A program made the translations under genes and the position numbers. A stretch of DNA of 60,530 bases from Companilactobacillus keshanensis. Lineage in GTDB: Bacteria > Bacillota > Bacilli > Lactobacillales > Lactobacillaceae. Under the pieces are notes generated by a model. The model did not search any database, had not been told where the DNA came from, and saw nothing but the letters and a program-made list of their open reading frames with translations. Position 1 is the stretch's first letter; each line of letters begins with the position of its first letter. The DNA is taken from positions 1 to 60,530 of the forward strand of contig NZ_RHOS01000014.1 in NCBI RefSeq assembly GCF_003946205.1, written 5' to 3'. This document shows, in pieces, positions 47,495-56,586 of this stretch.

Positions 47495-48034
47495 TTAAAT
47501 AATTTCTTCGACGAGGGCAAAAGCAGCGAGTGTTGACTTCAAGCGGATCGAATTACGATCTCCACTGAAGTGAAATTCTTTAACTTCTAATTTATTATTT
47601 GATTGATTAAAAGCTCCGATAAAGACTGTACCAACGGGATTTCCTTCCAAAGCATCTGGGCCAGCGACACCAGTCAAACCAACACCAATATCAGCTCTAA
47701 CAACTTTAGCAGATAATTGCGCCATAGCTTGAGCGACTGGTTCACTAACGACAGTATATTTCTCAATCAATTTAGGATCGATCCCCAAAAACTGTGACTT
47801 AACATCATCAGAGTACGTTACAAAACCACCACTGAATACTTGAGAAGCACCTGAAATTTGTGCCAAGGTTGACTGGAACATCCCAGAAGTTAAACTTTCG
47901 GCAGCTGTAATAGATAAGTGCTTTTCTTTTAACTTTGTAACGACGTTATGAGGCAAGTAATTCAATTTTTCTGGAACATAATCTTTAAATTCTACTTTAT
48001 CAATTTCTTCTAATAATTCTTCAGTATTATCCAT
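47495..48034 (-). CDS. cinA: CinA C-terminal-domain protein (nicotinamide-nucleotide amidase type), short form
   Basis: About 179 residues. Only the CinA C-terminal (PncC-like) domain is present: ITAAESLTSGM..Q, FSGGFVTYSDDVK, VGLTGVAGPDALEG, PVGTVFIG. The usual N-terminal MoaB/MoeA-like domain (~240 residues) of full-length competence-damage CinA is absent. In its place are about 35 mostly acidic residues (DNTEELLEEIDKVEFKDYV). There is no fragment of the lost domain between here and pgsA (14-base gap). The ATG at 48034 has GTGAGG upstream; a GTG at 48043 is the alternative. It is probably co-transcribed with pgsA. Confidence 0.88.
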   Translation of the reverse strand: MDNTEELLEEIDKVEFKDYVPEKLNYLPHNVVTKLKEKHLSITAAESLTSGMFQSTLAQISGASQVFSGGFVTYSDDVKSQFLGIDPKLIEKYTVVSEPVAQAMAQLSAKVVRADIGVGLTGVAGPDALEGNPVGTVFIGAFNQSNNKLEVKEFHFSGDRNSIRLKSTLAAFALVEEII

Positions 48035-48057
48035 TGTCCTCACTTTTAAATTACGTT

Positions 48058-48642
48058 TTATTTTTTAAAAACATCCCTACTCTGAATAAAGTAATCAGCG
48101 CCAGAGTAAACAGTAAAGAATAAACAAATATATAGGAAAATCAATCCCATAGGGAATCCGAATGTTCCAAAGAATACATTGTGCAATAGTAAAAGAATGA
48201 TGGCAATCATCTGTGTAGTTGTCTTGATCTTCCCAGGCATTTGAGCAGCCATAACTTTGCCACCCTCTTCAAGAACGATCATTCTTAAACCAGTAACCGC
48301 TAATTCTCGACAAACGATAATGGCAATTACCCAAGCTGGAGCCATTTTCATTTCTACCAAGAAAATAAATGCGGTCATAACTAGCATTTTATCTGCCAGT
48401 GTATCAGCAAACTTACCAAAATTGCTGACCAAGTGATACTTACGAGCAATTTTACCATCGGCCAAATCAGTTAATGATGCCAAAATAAATACCAAAGTAG
48501 CAATGAAATGATTCATTGGTATCAGTGTTCCAAATATGAACACGTCACCCCAATTAGCAAAATTGAACGCTAATAAGATAATAAAAACCGGTATCAAAAT
48601 AATCCGTAACATTGTAAGTTTATTCGGTACATTCCAAACCAT
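48058..48642 (-). CDS. pgsA: CDP-diacylglycerol-glycerol-3-phosphate 3-phosphatidyltransferase
   Basis: 194 residues with about five spans. It makes phosphatidylglycerophosphate, the first step to phosphatidylglycerol. The CDP-alcohol phosphotransferase motif D-G-x2-A-R-x8-G-x3-D-x3-D is complete (DGKIARK..NFGKFADTLAD). The ATG at 48642 has GGAGG at 8 bases. Confidence 0.95.
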   Translation of the reverse strand: MVWNVPNKLTMLRIILIPVFIILLAFNFANWGDVFIFGTLIPMNHFIATLVFILASLTDLADGKIARKYHLVSNFGKFADTLADKMLVMTAFIFLVEMKMAPAWVIAIIVCRELAVTGLRMIVLEEGGKVMAAQMPGKIKTTTQMIAIILLLLHNVFFGTFGFPMGLIFLYICLFFTVYSGADYFIQSRDVFKK

Positions 48643-48697
48643 AAGATATTCCTCCATAAATTATACTGTGAAAAATTTAATTTCTATTTGACACTAG

Positions 48698-48737
48698 AAA
48701 AATCTCGCCATTTACAAATAAACAACGAGATTTTTGA
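48698..48737 (-). terminator. terminator of rodZ
   Basis: AAAAATCTCG and CGAGATTTTT pair around an 18-base loop. It separates rodZ from pgsA. Confidence 0.7.
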
Positions 48738-48749
48738 TGAAACTAACTA

Positions 48750-49616
48750 TTACTTTTCAATATTGAAAGTCAAAGTCTTAACGATCGACTCATTACTGCC
48801 AACAGTTCCCAAGTTAACGCTCTTCCCGTCAATTGTGATCTTAGTATGGTTTATATTACCAGTTTGAATGGTAAACGAACCTGTGTCCGCTGAAATCTTA
48901 GTTGATTTCTTTTCATTTGCACTAAGTGCTTGTTGCCATGTCGTATTTGAACCTTCTTTAAATTCGATCCAAGCTTGGCCGCTCTTACCAGAAACAAAAA
49001 CAGTAGTACCGTCTGAAGGTACATTTTTAATGTTATAAGTACCATCAGTACTTGATTCTTTAACACTAAGTGCTGTTGTTTTTTTAGCAGTTGTTTTCTT
49101 TGAAGAAGCCTTCTTCTTAGTAGATGTCTTCTTAGCTGATTTCTTAGTCGTAGATTTCTTTGAACTTTGCTCAGTATTGTCCTGTGGAATATTTACTTTA
49201 GATTCATTTTGACTCTTACTGATCATTCCATAGGCAATTACACCGATGATAACCAGAATAACAATTCCTACAACGATTTGTGGAATGTAGTTATTTAGTC
49301 TAGAGAAGATCGAACCCTTGTCTTCTTTTATGGCACGAGTACTGCCCTTTTCAGAACTTTGAACGGGTTCTTTAGGTTGTGAATCAGGAATTTCCGATTT
49401 GTATTCTTCAAGCAAATCATCACTTGAGATATCCACTGCATCTGAATATTGTTTAATAAAAGCTCGTACATAAAAATCTCCGGGCAAATGATCAAATTGT
49501 CCTTCTTCAATTGCAATTAAATATCTTTTTTGGATTTTTGTGACTTGTTGTAAGTCATCAATCGTATATCCTTTTTTAATTCTTGCGTTTCTTAATTTTT
49601 GGCCAATTTCGTCCAT
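48750..49616 (-). CDS. rodZ: RodZ-like cell-shape protein (HTH, membrane span, DUF4115)
   Basis: 288 residues. A cytosolic Xre-type helix-turn-helix (2-75, GQKLRNARIKKGYTIDDLQQV in part), a single membrane span (about 105-130, VVGIVILVIIGVIAYGM), a Lys/Ser/Thr-rich linker (about 150-185 with KK-T-K repeats), and an extracellular DUF4115 beta domain (about 190-288). The linker is positively charged and low-complexity. RodZ ties MreB-type filaments to wall synthesis in rods. Confidence 0.9.
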   Translation of the reverse strand: MDEIGQKLRNARIKKGYTIDDLQQVTKIQKRYLIAIEEGQFDHLPGDFYVRAFIKQYSDAVDISSDDLLEEYKSEIPDSQPKEPVQSSEKGSTRAIKEDKGSIFSRLNNYIPQIVVGIVILVIIGVIAYGMISKSQNESKVNIPQDNTEQSSKKSTTKKSAKKTSTKKKASSKKTTAKKTTALSVKESSTDGTYNIKNVPSDGTTVFVSGKSGQAWIEFKEGSNTTWQQALSANEKKSTKISADTGSFTIQTGNINHTKITIDGKSVNLGTVGSNESIVKTLTFNIEK

Positions 49617-49681
49617 TATTTACCACCGATTAACTATTTTTATTATCTATAATATATCTTATTAGAGAAGTACTAGCAACG

Positions 49682-50401
49682 TTATAGCAGCCAGCCTCCT
49701 GCAAAATAAATTGTCTGTCCCGTTAAATAATTTGATTTCATATTGATCAAATAACCAACAAGATCAGCAATTTCATCCGGCTTAGCCAATCTATTGGCTG
49801 GGATCTCTTCACGAATACTTTCTAAATCTTCAACAGAGAATTCTTGATTCATTTTCGTGTCCACTGCGCCGGGCGCCACAACATTTACTGAAATGCCCAA
49901 CGAAGCGACTTCTTTCGCATACGCATCAGCAAATGATGACATAGCACCCTTCACTGTGCTGTAAACAACTTCCATAGCAGAACCAACTTTTCCATAAATC
50001 GAACCAATGAAGACCACTCGTCCCGATTTAGACTCAGCTAATTTATCTTGAAGTTCTTTCAAGATCAAAATCGGTAATTTGATATGTATCTTCCACAAAT
50101 TATCAATTTCTTCTTCCTCAAGATCTACAAGTAATTTGTAGTAGGTATTGCCTTGAGCAAAGACAATTGCATCAAGTGTAAAGACCTGCCTAGTTAAAAC
50201 TGACACATGATCGTTAATCATATCGAATTTAACGGGAATAAATTCCTGTTTAGGATATTCTTCATTTAATTCTGCCAGCAACTTGCCGATCCGTTCTCGA
50301 TTATTATTGTAATGCAGATAAAGCGACCAGCCCTTTTCTGCTAATTGTTTTGCGATACCTGTTCCAATATCGCCAGAACTTCCTAAAATCAATGCATGCA
50401 T
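49682..50401 (-). CDS. ymfI: SDR-family oxidoreductase YmfI (EF-P 5-aminopentanone reductase type)
   Basis: 239 residues. NADP Rossmann GSSGDIGTGIA, catalytic Ser in VFIGSIYGK, and the YxxxK pair in YSTVKGAM are all present. In Bacillus YmfI reduces the 5-aminopentanone group on EF-P to 5-aminopentanol; transfer of that function here is by homology and by the conserved position next to ymfH/ymfF. It begins 2 bases after ymfH. Confidence 0.88.
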   Translation of the reverse strand: MHALILGSSGDIGTGIAKQLAEKGWSLYLHYNNNRERIGKLLAELNEEYPKQEFIPVKFDMINDHVSVLTRQVFTLDAIVFAQGNTYYKLLVDLEEEEIDNLWKIHIKLPILILKELQDKLAESKSGRVVFIGSIYGKVGSAMEVVYSTVKGAMSSFADAYAKEVASLGISVNVVAPGAVDTKMNQEFSVEDLESIREEIPANRLAKPDEIADLVGYLINMKSNYLTGQTIYFAGGWLL

Positions 50402-50403
50402 AA

Positions 50404-51645
50404 TTATGTCCTATCAGGTAACAGATTGTAGTAGGTGTAATTATCTTTCTTTAATGAATCTTCAGCAATTTTTAGAACATCTTCACGCTTGATAGAATCG
50501 ATCAAATGGATCAGCTCCAAATAATTGACATCATAGAAGTGAAGTTCGGCCATTTGGTTAGCTATGGCATCAGGTGAATTCTGAGCAAATAAATATGCCC
50601 CAATGGCATCACGCTTAATACGTTCAAACTTTTGGTCGTCAAGAACTTTATATAGTTGTTCATATGAAAGGTGTTTTTGTAAATATTGTTGAAATTTTTC
50701 GGGATAATTAGTTGACCCACTAATTATGATAAAGCAATAGTCATTTTCTGCAACCACATTATAAGAAAAACTATCATCAATTATTTCTTGATTTGTCAAT
50801 TCTTGATAATTTATTGAAGATTCACCGACTAAGGTTTCCATGATCATATTCAATTCAAATTGTAATTTTACCAAATCATCATTACGTAATGGAGTATCAA
50901 CTCTGATCCCAAAAGAAGAACGACCTTGACTGAGCTCCATCTTTTCAGAACCGCCTTCGCCGATTGGTACCATGGTCTTGGCTTCAGTTGCGGGTACACC
51001 CTCAAAAGTTTCAAATTTTGATTCAGAAACGATCGATTCAACTTTATCTGGATCAACATCCCCAACAATTACTATGTCCATATTACTTGGTCGATAGTTA
51101 TTCTGATATGTTTCCAAAAGATTTCTATAATTTATTTTTTGTAGAGACTCACTGCTACCAGCAATATCCTCTGCAATTGGATCTCCAGGATAAAGTTGAT
51201 TTAATATTCTCTGTTCCAAAACCCACTCAGGCATATCAAGATACATTTGAATCTCTTGATCAATGATGCCACGTTCGGAGGCTACATTCTCTTCAGTAAA
51301 ATTGGGATGCTGAATCAAATCAAGTAATACCTTCAAATTATCATATGGATTGATCAATGTTTGAAATAGATAGGCCGTTTTAGTGTAACTAGTATAGGCA
51401 TTAGAGTTAGCGCCATATTCAGCAAACTTTTCCGAAACATCATAACCCGGTTTTGCAAACAATTTATGTTCAATAAAGTGGGCAATTCCGGCTGGTAATT
51501 TCTTTTGATCAGGCAATAAAATGTCAACGGATCCAAAGTTTGCCATTGCCACACCATAAGTTTGATTATAACCAGGTAGATTGACTACTTCGATCTGATA
51601 GCCATTCTTAAGCTTTTTAGAAAATTTTTGTAATTTTTCTGCCAT
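50404..51645 (-). CDS. ymfH: M16-family peptidase-like protein YmfH
   Basis: 413 residues. It retains the zinc-binding HxxEH (AHFIEHKLF) and distal Glu typical of M16 peptidases, so it is likely the active half of the YmfF/YmfH pair. Implicated in EF-P 5-aminopentanol modification in Bacillus. ATG at 51645 has TTGGAG 6 bases upstream; a start 12 bases further out has none. One base separates it from the ymfF stop. Confidence 0.9.
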   Translation of the reverse strand: MAEKLQKFSKKLKNGYQIEVVNLPGYNQTYGVAMANFGSVDILLPDQKKLPAGIAHFIEHKLFAKPGYDVSEKFAEYGANSNAYTSYTKTAYLFQTLINPYDNLKVLLDLIQHPNFTEENVASERGIIDQEIQMYLDMPEWVLEQRILNQLYPGDPIAEDIAGSSESLQKINYRNLLETYQNNYRPSNMDIVIVGDVDPDKVESIVSESKFETFEGVPATEAKTMVPIGEGGSEKMELSQGRSSFGIRVDTPLRNDDLVKLQFELNMIMETLVGESSINYQELTNQEIIDDSFSYNVVAENDYCFIIISGSTNYPEKFQQYLQKHLSYEQLYKVLDDQKFERIKRDAIGAYLFAQNSPDAIANQMAELHFYDVNYLELIHLIDSIKREDVLKIAEDSLKKDNYTYYNLLPDRT

Positions 51646-51646
51646 T

Positions 51647-52924
51647 CTAATCTCCAATCAATCTGTACTGGGCAATATCATGAATTCCTTGAGCAACCTT
51701 AATAATATGATCCTTATTTAATTTGTCCAATTCTTCCTGATAACGGTCGTCATTTAATAATGATTTAGGATAAATATTTTCCCAAATATTATGCATTATA
51801 TAATACTGAATTGAGTCTGAACTTATCTTACGACGTGTTGAAAGAACCTTTTTAGCATGCTCGATCTGTGATTCACTAAATTGTCCCTTTTGAATAAAGT
51901 CGATTTGTTTTCCGATCAGTTCCATAGCCTGATCAACTGTTTTAGCATCGAGACCCGCTTGAATCGTCAATAAATGACTTAGTGGATGATATGAACTGGA
52001 AACTGAATAGGCCAAACTGTTCTTCTCACGCACTTGTAAGAATAATTGTGATTGATCATCTCCACCTAAAATTAGATTCATAGCTTGTGGTGCTAGATGA
52101 CTGGAATCTGGATCAGTCTTCTCAGTCACATAGGCTAATGCCAAACGACTTTGATTAAGATGCTTGTGTTCTTCTTCGTTAAGCGGATGACCGACTAATT
52201 TATCAAAACTATCAAAAGTGATTTTACTATCATGACGTGCTTCTTTTAAAAACGCTGCCATAACACTATTATCCAAGGCCTTGGCAAATTCGTCCTCATC
52301 TATATCACCAACGACATTTATGATCACAGTATCTTCCTTGATAACTTTTTGATAATGATCATAAAGGTCCTGATTAGTTAATTTATTAAGATGAACCATA
52401 TCTCCAAAAATGGGAACCTGCTTATTAGGATTATCACGGTGAATCAAACTCGATAGTTTCAACATACTAACGAGATCCTGATTGTCGTCGACTGATGCCA
52501 AATTGGACATTAAATTACGTTTCTCAGTTTCAAAAGAATCGTCTGAAAATTCATGATCATTCTTCAAATTTGGATCAAAGATAATTTTACTCAGCAGATC
52601 AATGTTTTCTTTTAATAGATCATCACTACTCAATAGAAACTTAGGATCAGCGAATTCAATACTAAAAGCCAAGTCATTGAGATTCATCAAACTTCTGGTA
52701 TAAACGTTTATCTCTGAGCCGAATAGATCCATTTCACGATCATTTAACGTTCGAAAGCTTGGATAACTCCTAGTAGAATTTGACAAGACATTTGCCAGTA
52801 AACGTCTTTTTGTTGTCTCCTCCTTGTCCAGTGGACGTAAAAAATCGATTTGAACTTTAATTGTTCGGAATTTTTTAATAGGATCAATATTTAAAACTAC
52901 ATTTTTTGCAATTTCTTGTTTCAC
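51647..52924 (-). CDS. ymfF: M16-family peptidase-like protein YmfF, lacking the zinc motif
   Basis: 425 residues. M16 fold overall, but the HxxEH zinc site is missing (the region reads RRLLANVLSN in place of it), so it should be the inactive partner of YmfH, as in mitochondrial processing peptidase pairs. GTG start overlapping the ftsK stop (GTGA), with AGGTG at 5 bases. Confidence 0.9.
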   Translation of the reverse strand: MKQEIAKNVVLNIDPIKKFRTIKVQIDFLRPLDKEETTKRRLLANVLSNSTRSYPSFRTLNDREMDLFGSEINVYTRSLMNLNDLAFSIEFADPKFLLSSDDLLKENIDLLSKIIFDPNLKNDHEFSDDSFETEKRNLMSNLASVDDNQDLVSMLKLSSLIHRDNPNKQVPIFGDMVHLNKLTNQDLYDHYQKVIKEDTVIINVVGDIDEDEFAKALDNSVMAAFLKEARHDSKITFDSFDKLVGHPLNEEEHKHLNQSRLALAYVTEKTDPDSSHLAPQAMNLILGGDDQSQLFLQVREKNSLAYSVSSSYHPLSHLLTIQAGLDAKTVDQAMELIGKQIDFIQKGQFSESQIEHAKKVLSTRRKISSDSIQYYIMHNIWENIYPKSLLNDDRYQEELDKLNKDHIIKVAQGIHDIAQYRLIGD

Positions 52925-55314
52925 TTTTTCACCTGATTCTTCCTAATTACGTCTAGTTGTTCTGGTGTTAATAAAACTTTTCTAGGCTTACTGCCCTCTG
53001 ATGATCCAACAATACCCTTTTCCTCCATCTGGTCAACCATACGTGCAGCACGATTATATCCAATTTGGAATCTACGTTGAAGCATTGAGACACTGGCCGA
53101 TTGTTGCTTAACGATCAAGTCAACTGCATCATCCCAATGTTCATCATTTGGAGTATCACTGTCTTCACCTTTTTCTTCAATATCTGTTGGAATCATATCC
53201 TCGTCATACTCAGCCGATTGTTGTTCACTAACAAATTTAACAACATTTTCGACTTCTGACTCTGAAATATAAGCTCCTTGAATACGAACAGGTTTACTCT
53301 TACCAATCGGTTGAAACAGCATATCTCCTCGTCCTAACAACTTTTCAGCACCCACGGAATCTAAGATGGTTCTTGAATCAACTCCACTAGAAACGGCAAA
53401 TGCCATTCTAGACGGAATATTGGCTTTAATCAAACCAGTAATAACATCAACAGATGGACGCTGTGTAGCAATAATAATATGCAAGCCCGCAGCACGAGCC
53501 ATTTGGGCTAAACGAACGATTGCGGCTTCAACTTCATGTCCAGCTACCATCATTAAATCTGATAACTCGTCAACAATAACAACTATGAATGGAAGTTTTT
53601 CCATTTGTTTATCTTTATCAGCGGTTTTATTAAATTTATCTACATCATCGTTGTATTCACCGATATTACGATGGTTCGTATCAGCAAATAGTTTATAACG
53701 TCGTTCCATTTCTTTAACAGCCTTTTGTAGAGCCCCTGCTGCTCTTCTGGCATCAGTTACAACGGGTATCAATAGATGCGGTATACCGTTATATATATTC
53801 AATTCAACCATCTTGGGATCAATCAAAATAAGCTTAACTTCATTAGGCTTAGCCTTCATCAAAATACCAGTAATAATGGTATTTATGGCAACAGATTTAC
53901 CACTACCGGTAGACCCAGCTATCAACAAATGGGGCATTTTTGTAATATTGGCTTCAATAATGTTACCAGAAACGTCTTTCCCCAATGGTACGATCAAGGG
54001 ATGTGTCTTATCTTTTTGATTCTCAGTAATATCTCTAAAGGAGACTGTTGAAATTGCTTGATTAGGCACTTCAATACCAACAAATGACTTACCTGGAATT
54101 GGTGCCTCAATCCTGATATCTTTAGCAGCTAAAGCTAAGGCCAAATCATCGGCCAAATTGACGATTTTACTTACTTTAACACCGACGGCTGGCTGAATTT
54201 CATATTTAGTGATTGTGGGACCCAAGCTGGCCTTTTTCACTTCAACATTAACACCGAAACTCTTGAAAGTTTGTTTTAATTTGTCTTTATTCTCATCGAT
54301 CAAACGAACTTCGCCACTCTGATCAACTTGAGGGATCTGTTTCAATAAATCAGAATTTGGCAATTTGTAATCATCATTTTCAGATGTTTTAACACTGACT
54401 GGGGTTGGCAAATCTTTTTCATCCCCCACTGTATGTGGAGCGGTAACCACTTGTGCCTGGTCATTTGAAGATTTCTGTACATGATTTTGTGTCGCAGTTT
54501 GACTTGGAACATCAATTTGAAATTCCGGTTCTGGATCTGCTTTTTTAGCTTTAGCAAAGCTATTTACATCTTGGAACTTGTCATCATCTCGTTCTACTGG
54601 ACGGTCCTTTTTAGGTTCGGACTTAGGCTTATTATTACGTTTATCAACATAATTATCATATCCGCCTGACAAAGCTTTTTTAGCACCAACAATTCCATGT
54701 TTGAAATATAACAAAATATTTGTAAAGACGATTCCGACCTGTTTCATTGTGACATTCAACAGCATTAAGATACCGATAAAAATCATTAAGAAGATAATGA
54801 AATATGTTCCAAATGTTGAAAACAGTGGCATACATAGACTAAATAGATATGATCCAATCATGCCTCCACCAGCTGATTCAGAAACAGAGAACTTCGCCAT
54901 ATCTGCTGATAAAATATTCCAAGTTATCATATTATAATTGTGATACAAAGCTAGTTTTGAAAATAGAATCGCATGCAAAATTAACAGCACTCCTAAGTAG
55001 GTGAAAAACAGGCCAAAATTTCTCTTAGGTGTCATCACTGGAATCCTGCCAGTTGCAATAATGAATACTGCTATGAAAATACTAATGATCAATAGAACCG
55101 GATAACTATCCCCGACAAAAATTCGATAGACATTATCGAAAAATTTACCGACCATCCCAAATTTAAATAGTCCTAAAAAGGACAACACGATCCAAAACAA
55201 ACTAAGGATCGACTTTATCAAGCGACCATTATTATTTTTTTTAGCTTTGGTAGTTCTAGTTGATTTTGTTTTTGTTGTTTTTCTAGGCGTTGTTTTTGCC
55301 TTTCTTCTTGCCAT
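52921..55314 (-). CDS. ftsK: DNA translocase FtsK/SpoIIIE
   Basis: 797 residues. A Lys/Arg/Thr-rich start, four to five membrane spans (about 30-180), an acidic and proline-poor linker (about 215-330), then a RecA-like motor with Walker A GSTGSGKS and Walker B IVVIVDELSDLMM. The C-terminal winged-helix gamma domain (SVSMLQRRFQIGYNRAARM in part) reads KOPS-like DNA. It moves chromosome ends through the septum. A terminator-containing gap of about 115 bases separates it from the DUF1149 gene. Confidence 0.96.
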   Translation of the reverse strand: MARRKAKTTPRKTTKTKSTRTTKAKKNNNGRLIKSILSLFWIVLSFLGLFKFGMVGKFFDNVYRIFVGDSYPVLLIISIFIAVFIIATGRIPVMTPKRNFGLFFTYLGVLLILHAILFSKLALYHNYNMITWNILSADMAKFSVSESAGGGMIGSYLFSLCMPLFSTFGTYFIIFLMIFIGILMLLNVTMKQVGIVFTNILLYFKHGIVGAKKALSGGYDNYVDKRNNKPKSEPKKDRPVERDDDKFQDVNSFAKAKKADPEPEFQIDVPSQTATQNHVQKSSNDQAQVVTAPHTVGDEKDLPTPVSVKTSENDDYKLPNSDLLKQIPQVDQSGEVRLIDENKDKLKQTFKSFGVNVEVKKASLGPTITKYEIQPAVGVKVSKIVNLADDLALALAAKDIRIEAPIPGKSFVGIEVPNQAISTVSFRDITENQKDKTHPLIVPLGKDVSGNIIEANITKMPHLLIAGSTGSGKSVAINTIITGILMKAKPNEVKLILIDPKMVELNIYNGIPHLLIPVVTDARRAAGALQKAVKEMERRYKLFADTNHRNIGEYNDDVDKFNKTADKDKQMEKLPFIVVIVDELSDLMMVAGHEVEAAIVRLAQMARAAGLHIIIATQRPSVDVITGLIKANIPSRMAFAVSSGVDSRTILDSVGAEKLLGRGDMLFQPIGKSKPVRIQGAYISESEVENVVKFVSEQQSAEYDEDMIPTDIEEKGEDSDTPNDEHWDDAVDLIVKQQSASVSMLQRRFQIGYNRAARMVDQMEEKGIVGSSEGSKPRKVLLTPEQLDVIRKNQVKK

Positions 55315-55386
55315 AAAAACCTCACTAATTCTCGATTACTCACTAAAAATTATACATTATTTCCAATACAAAAATCTCTTTTGTGT

Positions 55387-55420
55387 AAAAAAATAAGTTT
55401 GGGTTTATTCATCCCAAACT
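55387..55420 (-). terminator. terminator of the DUF1149 gene
   Basis: AGTTTGGG and CCCAAACT pair on the minus strand, followed by a T run. Confidence 0.85.
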
Positions 55421-55429
55421 CAAGCAACA

Positions 55430-55870
55430 TTATTTATCTTTATTTTGTCTTTCTTCTGTCTCTTTATCGGGTTTCACTCCAGAATTGGCCGTAAAATTCA
55501 ATGAAATACCTTGATTCAAGGTTACTGCTGTAACTTGATATGTCAATGTTTCAATATATTCTACGACGGGACGTGAAACTTGCTCGACTTCTTTTGGTTT
55601 AAGATCTTCAGGTTCATCATGGAAGTCCGTTAATTGAACCACTTGTCCTATCAAACCGGATACTTTAAAAGGTGCTCCCTCTGGATGAACTTCAAAAGGA
55701 ATGATAATTTGAAAAATTTTCCCCTTGCTTTCGTCCATTGGCTTTCCCTGCTCATCTTTTAAATCAGGATGTTCAATTGAGATATGTAAATCCTGTTTAG
55801 CGTCAGCCGATGGTGACTCAACGTCATAGTGGAATGCGTTTACTGTTACAGGACCCTTTAATGTTTTCAT
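55430..55870 (-). CDS. DUF1149 (PF06619-type, SecB-like fold) protein
   Basis: 146 residues, soluble and acidic. Recognisable core ..FHYDVESP.., ..IIPFEVHPEGAPFKVSGLIGQ.. and ..RPVVEYIETLTYQVTAV... The family is known structurally to resemble SecB, but its role in lactic acid bacteria is not established. ATG at 55870 is chosen with GGGG 8 bases upstream; a TTG at 55876 is less likely. It lies 13 bases after trmL, so they may share a transcript. Confidence 0.8.
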   Translation of the reverse strand: MKTLKGPVTVNAFHYDVESPSADAKQDLHISIEHPDLKDEQGKPMDESKGKIFQIIIPFEVHPEGAPFKVSGLIGQVVQLTDFHDEPEDLKPKEVEQVSRPVVEYIETLTYQVTAVTLNQGISLNFTANSGVKPDKETEERQNKDK

Positions 55871-55883
55871 GTTCAATACCCCT

Positions 55884-56393
55884 TTAATCTAATTTATCAT
55901 GTTCATAATGATGAGATAATTCTAAACCAGCAAAGTTTTGTTGGCGCACTGCCTCATAAATTACTAAAGCACAGCTATTCGACAAATTCAATGCTCTAAT
56001 GTTGTCACTCATTGGGATCCTTAAACATTTTTCAGGATTTCTACGCATAAAGTCTTCAGGCAAACCTGTTGTTTCTTTACCAAATAGGAAATAATGATCA
56101 ACTGAAGTATCACTGAAATCTTTGTCTGAATAAATTGTATCAGAGAATTTAGTAATCAAATATAAATACTGGTCATCCGGGATCGATTTGATAAAATCAT
56201 CCAGGGTATCATGATAAGTAATGTCGACTTTGTCCCAGTAATCCAACCCAGCACGCTTCATGTGGGCATCATCAGTACTGAAACCTAGCGGACGAATCAA
56301 ATGTAATTTTGTGTTTGTCCCAGCACAAGTTCTAGCAATATTTCCAGTATTAGCTGGCATAAGTGGTTGATACAATACGATATGATTAGTCAT
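55884..56393 (-). CDS. trmL: tRNA (cytidine/uridine-34 2'-O) methyltransferase TrmL
   Basis: 169 residues. SPOUT fold: [16 protein letters not shown], the conserved GKETTGLP, and the knot region [19 protein letters not shown]. It methylates the wobble base of leucine tRNAs. AAAAGGAG precedes the ATG. The 5' leader contains a promoter, about 70 bases of transcribed sequence, and a long terminator hairpin before the start. Confidence 0.93.
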   Translation of the reverse strand: MTNHIVLYQPLMPANTGNIARTCAGTNTKLHLIRPLGFSTDDAHMKRAGLDYWDKVDITYHDTLDDFIKSIPDDQYLYLITKFSDTIYSDKDFSDTSVDHYFLFGKETTGLPEDFMRRNPEKCLRIPMSDNIRALNLSNSCALVIYEAVRQQNFAGLELSHHYEHDKLD

Positions 56394-56412
56394 TTCCTAC
56401 TCCTTTTGAATT

Positions 56413-56459
56413 AAAAAAAACGCATACCCTCGGTGACACTCACGGCAAGGACATGCGTT
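56413..56459 (-). terminator. long intrinsic terminator in the trmL leader
   Basis: About 18-bp stem with a CC bulge and a 3-base loop, followed by TTTTTTTT on the minus strand. Confidence 0.85.
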
Positions 56460-56529
56460 AGTTAAACCCGTCAAATTTACTTGCTTTTGTCAAAACGATT
56501 TCTGAGAAAAACAAATAACCACAAAGTTT
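56413..56529 (-). ncRNA. candidate leader RNA / attenuator upstream of trmL
   Basis: A predicted promoter (56536-56564) is followed by ~115 nt ending in a long hairpin. AACGCAU+GUCCUUG pairs with CGAGGGU+AUGCGUU, then a two-base bulge, then GUGA/UCAC, followed directly by eight U. trmL starts about 20 bases after it. This resembles a cis-acting attenuator such as the 23S-methyl motif reported before RNA methyltransferase genes in Lactobacillales, but I cannot verify identity with that family. The RNA could alternatively be a small RNA ending at the terminator. Confidence 0.5.
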
Positions 56530-56535
56530 ATAAAC

Positions 56536-56564
56536 AGTATAGACGATAAATTTGGACTATACAA
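56536..56564 (-). promoter_or_regulatory. predicted promoter of the trmL leader
   Basis: Minus-strand TTGTAT (56564-56559), 17 bases, TATACT (56541-56536), between the AI-2E-type gene and the leader hairpin. Confidence 0.6.
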
Positions 56565-56586
56565 TATAAATTTGAATAAACCATGA

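Noticed and set aside
53366-53698. 110-codon plus-strand frame opposite ftsK
   Set aside because: Antisense shadow of the FtsK motor domain.
56413-56529. 6S RNA or SRP RNA in the trmL leader
   Set aside because: Closing-helix pairing of the two RNA ends is absent and the conserved SRP GGAAGNAG-type loop is not seen.
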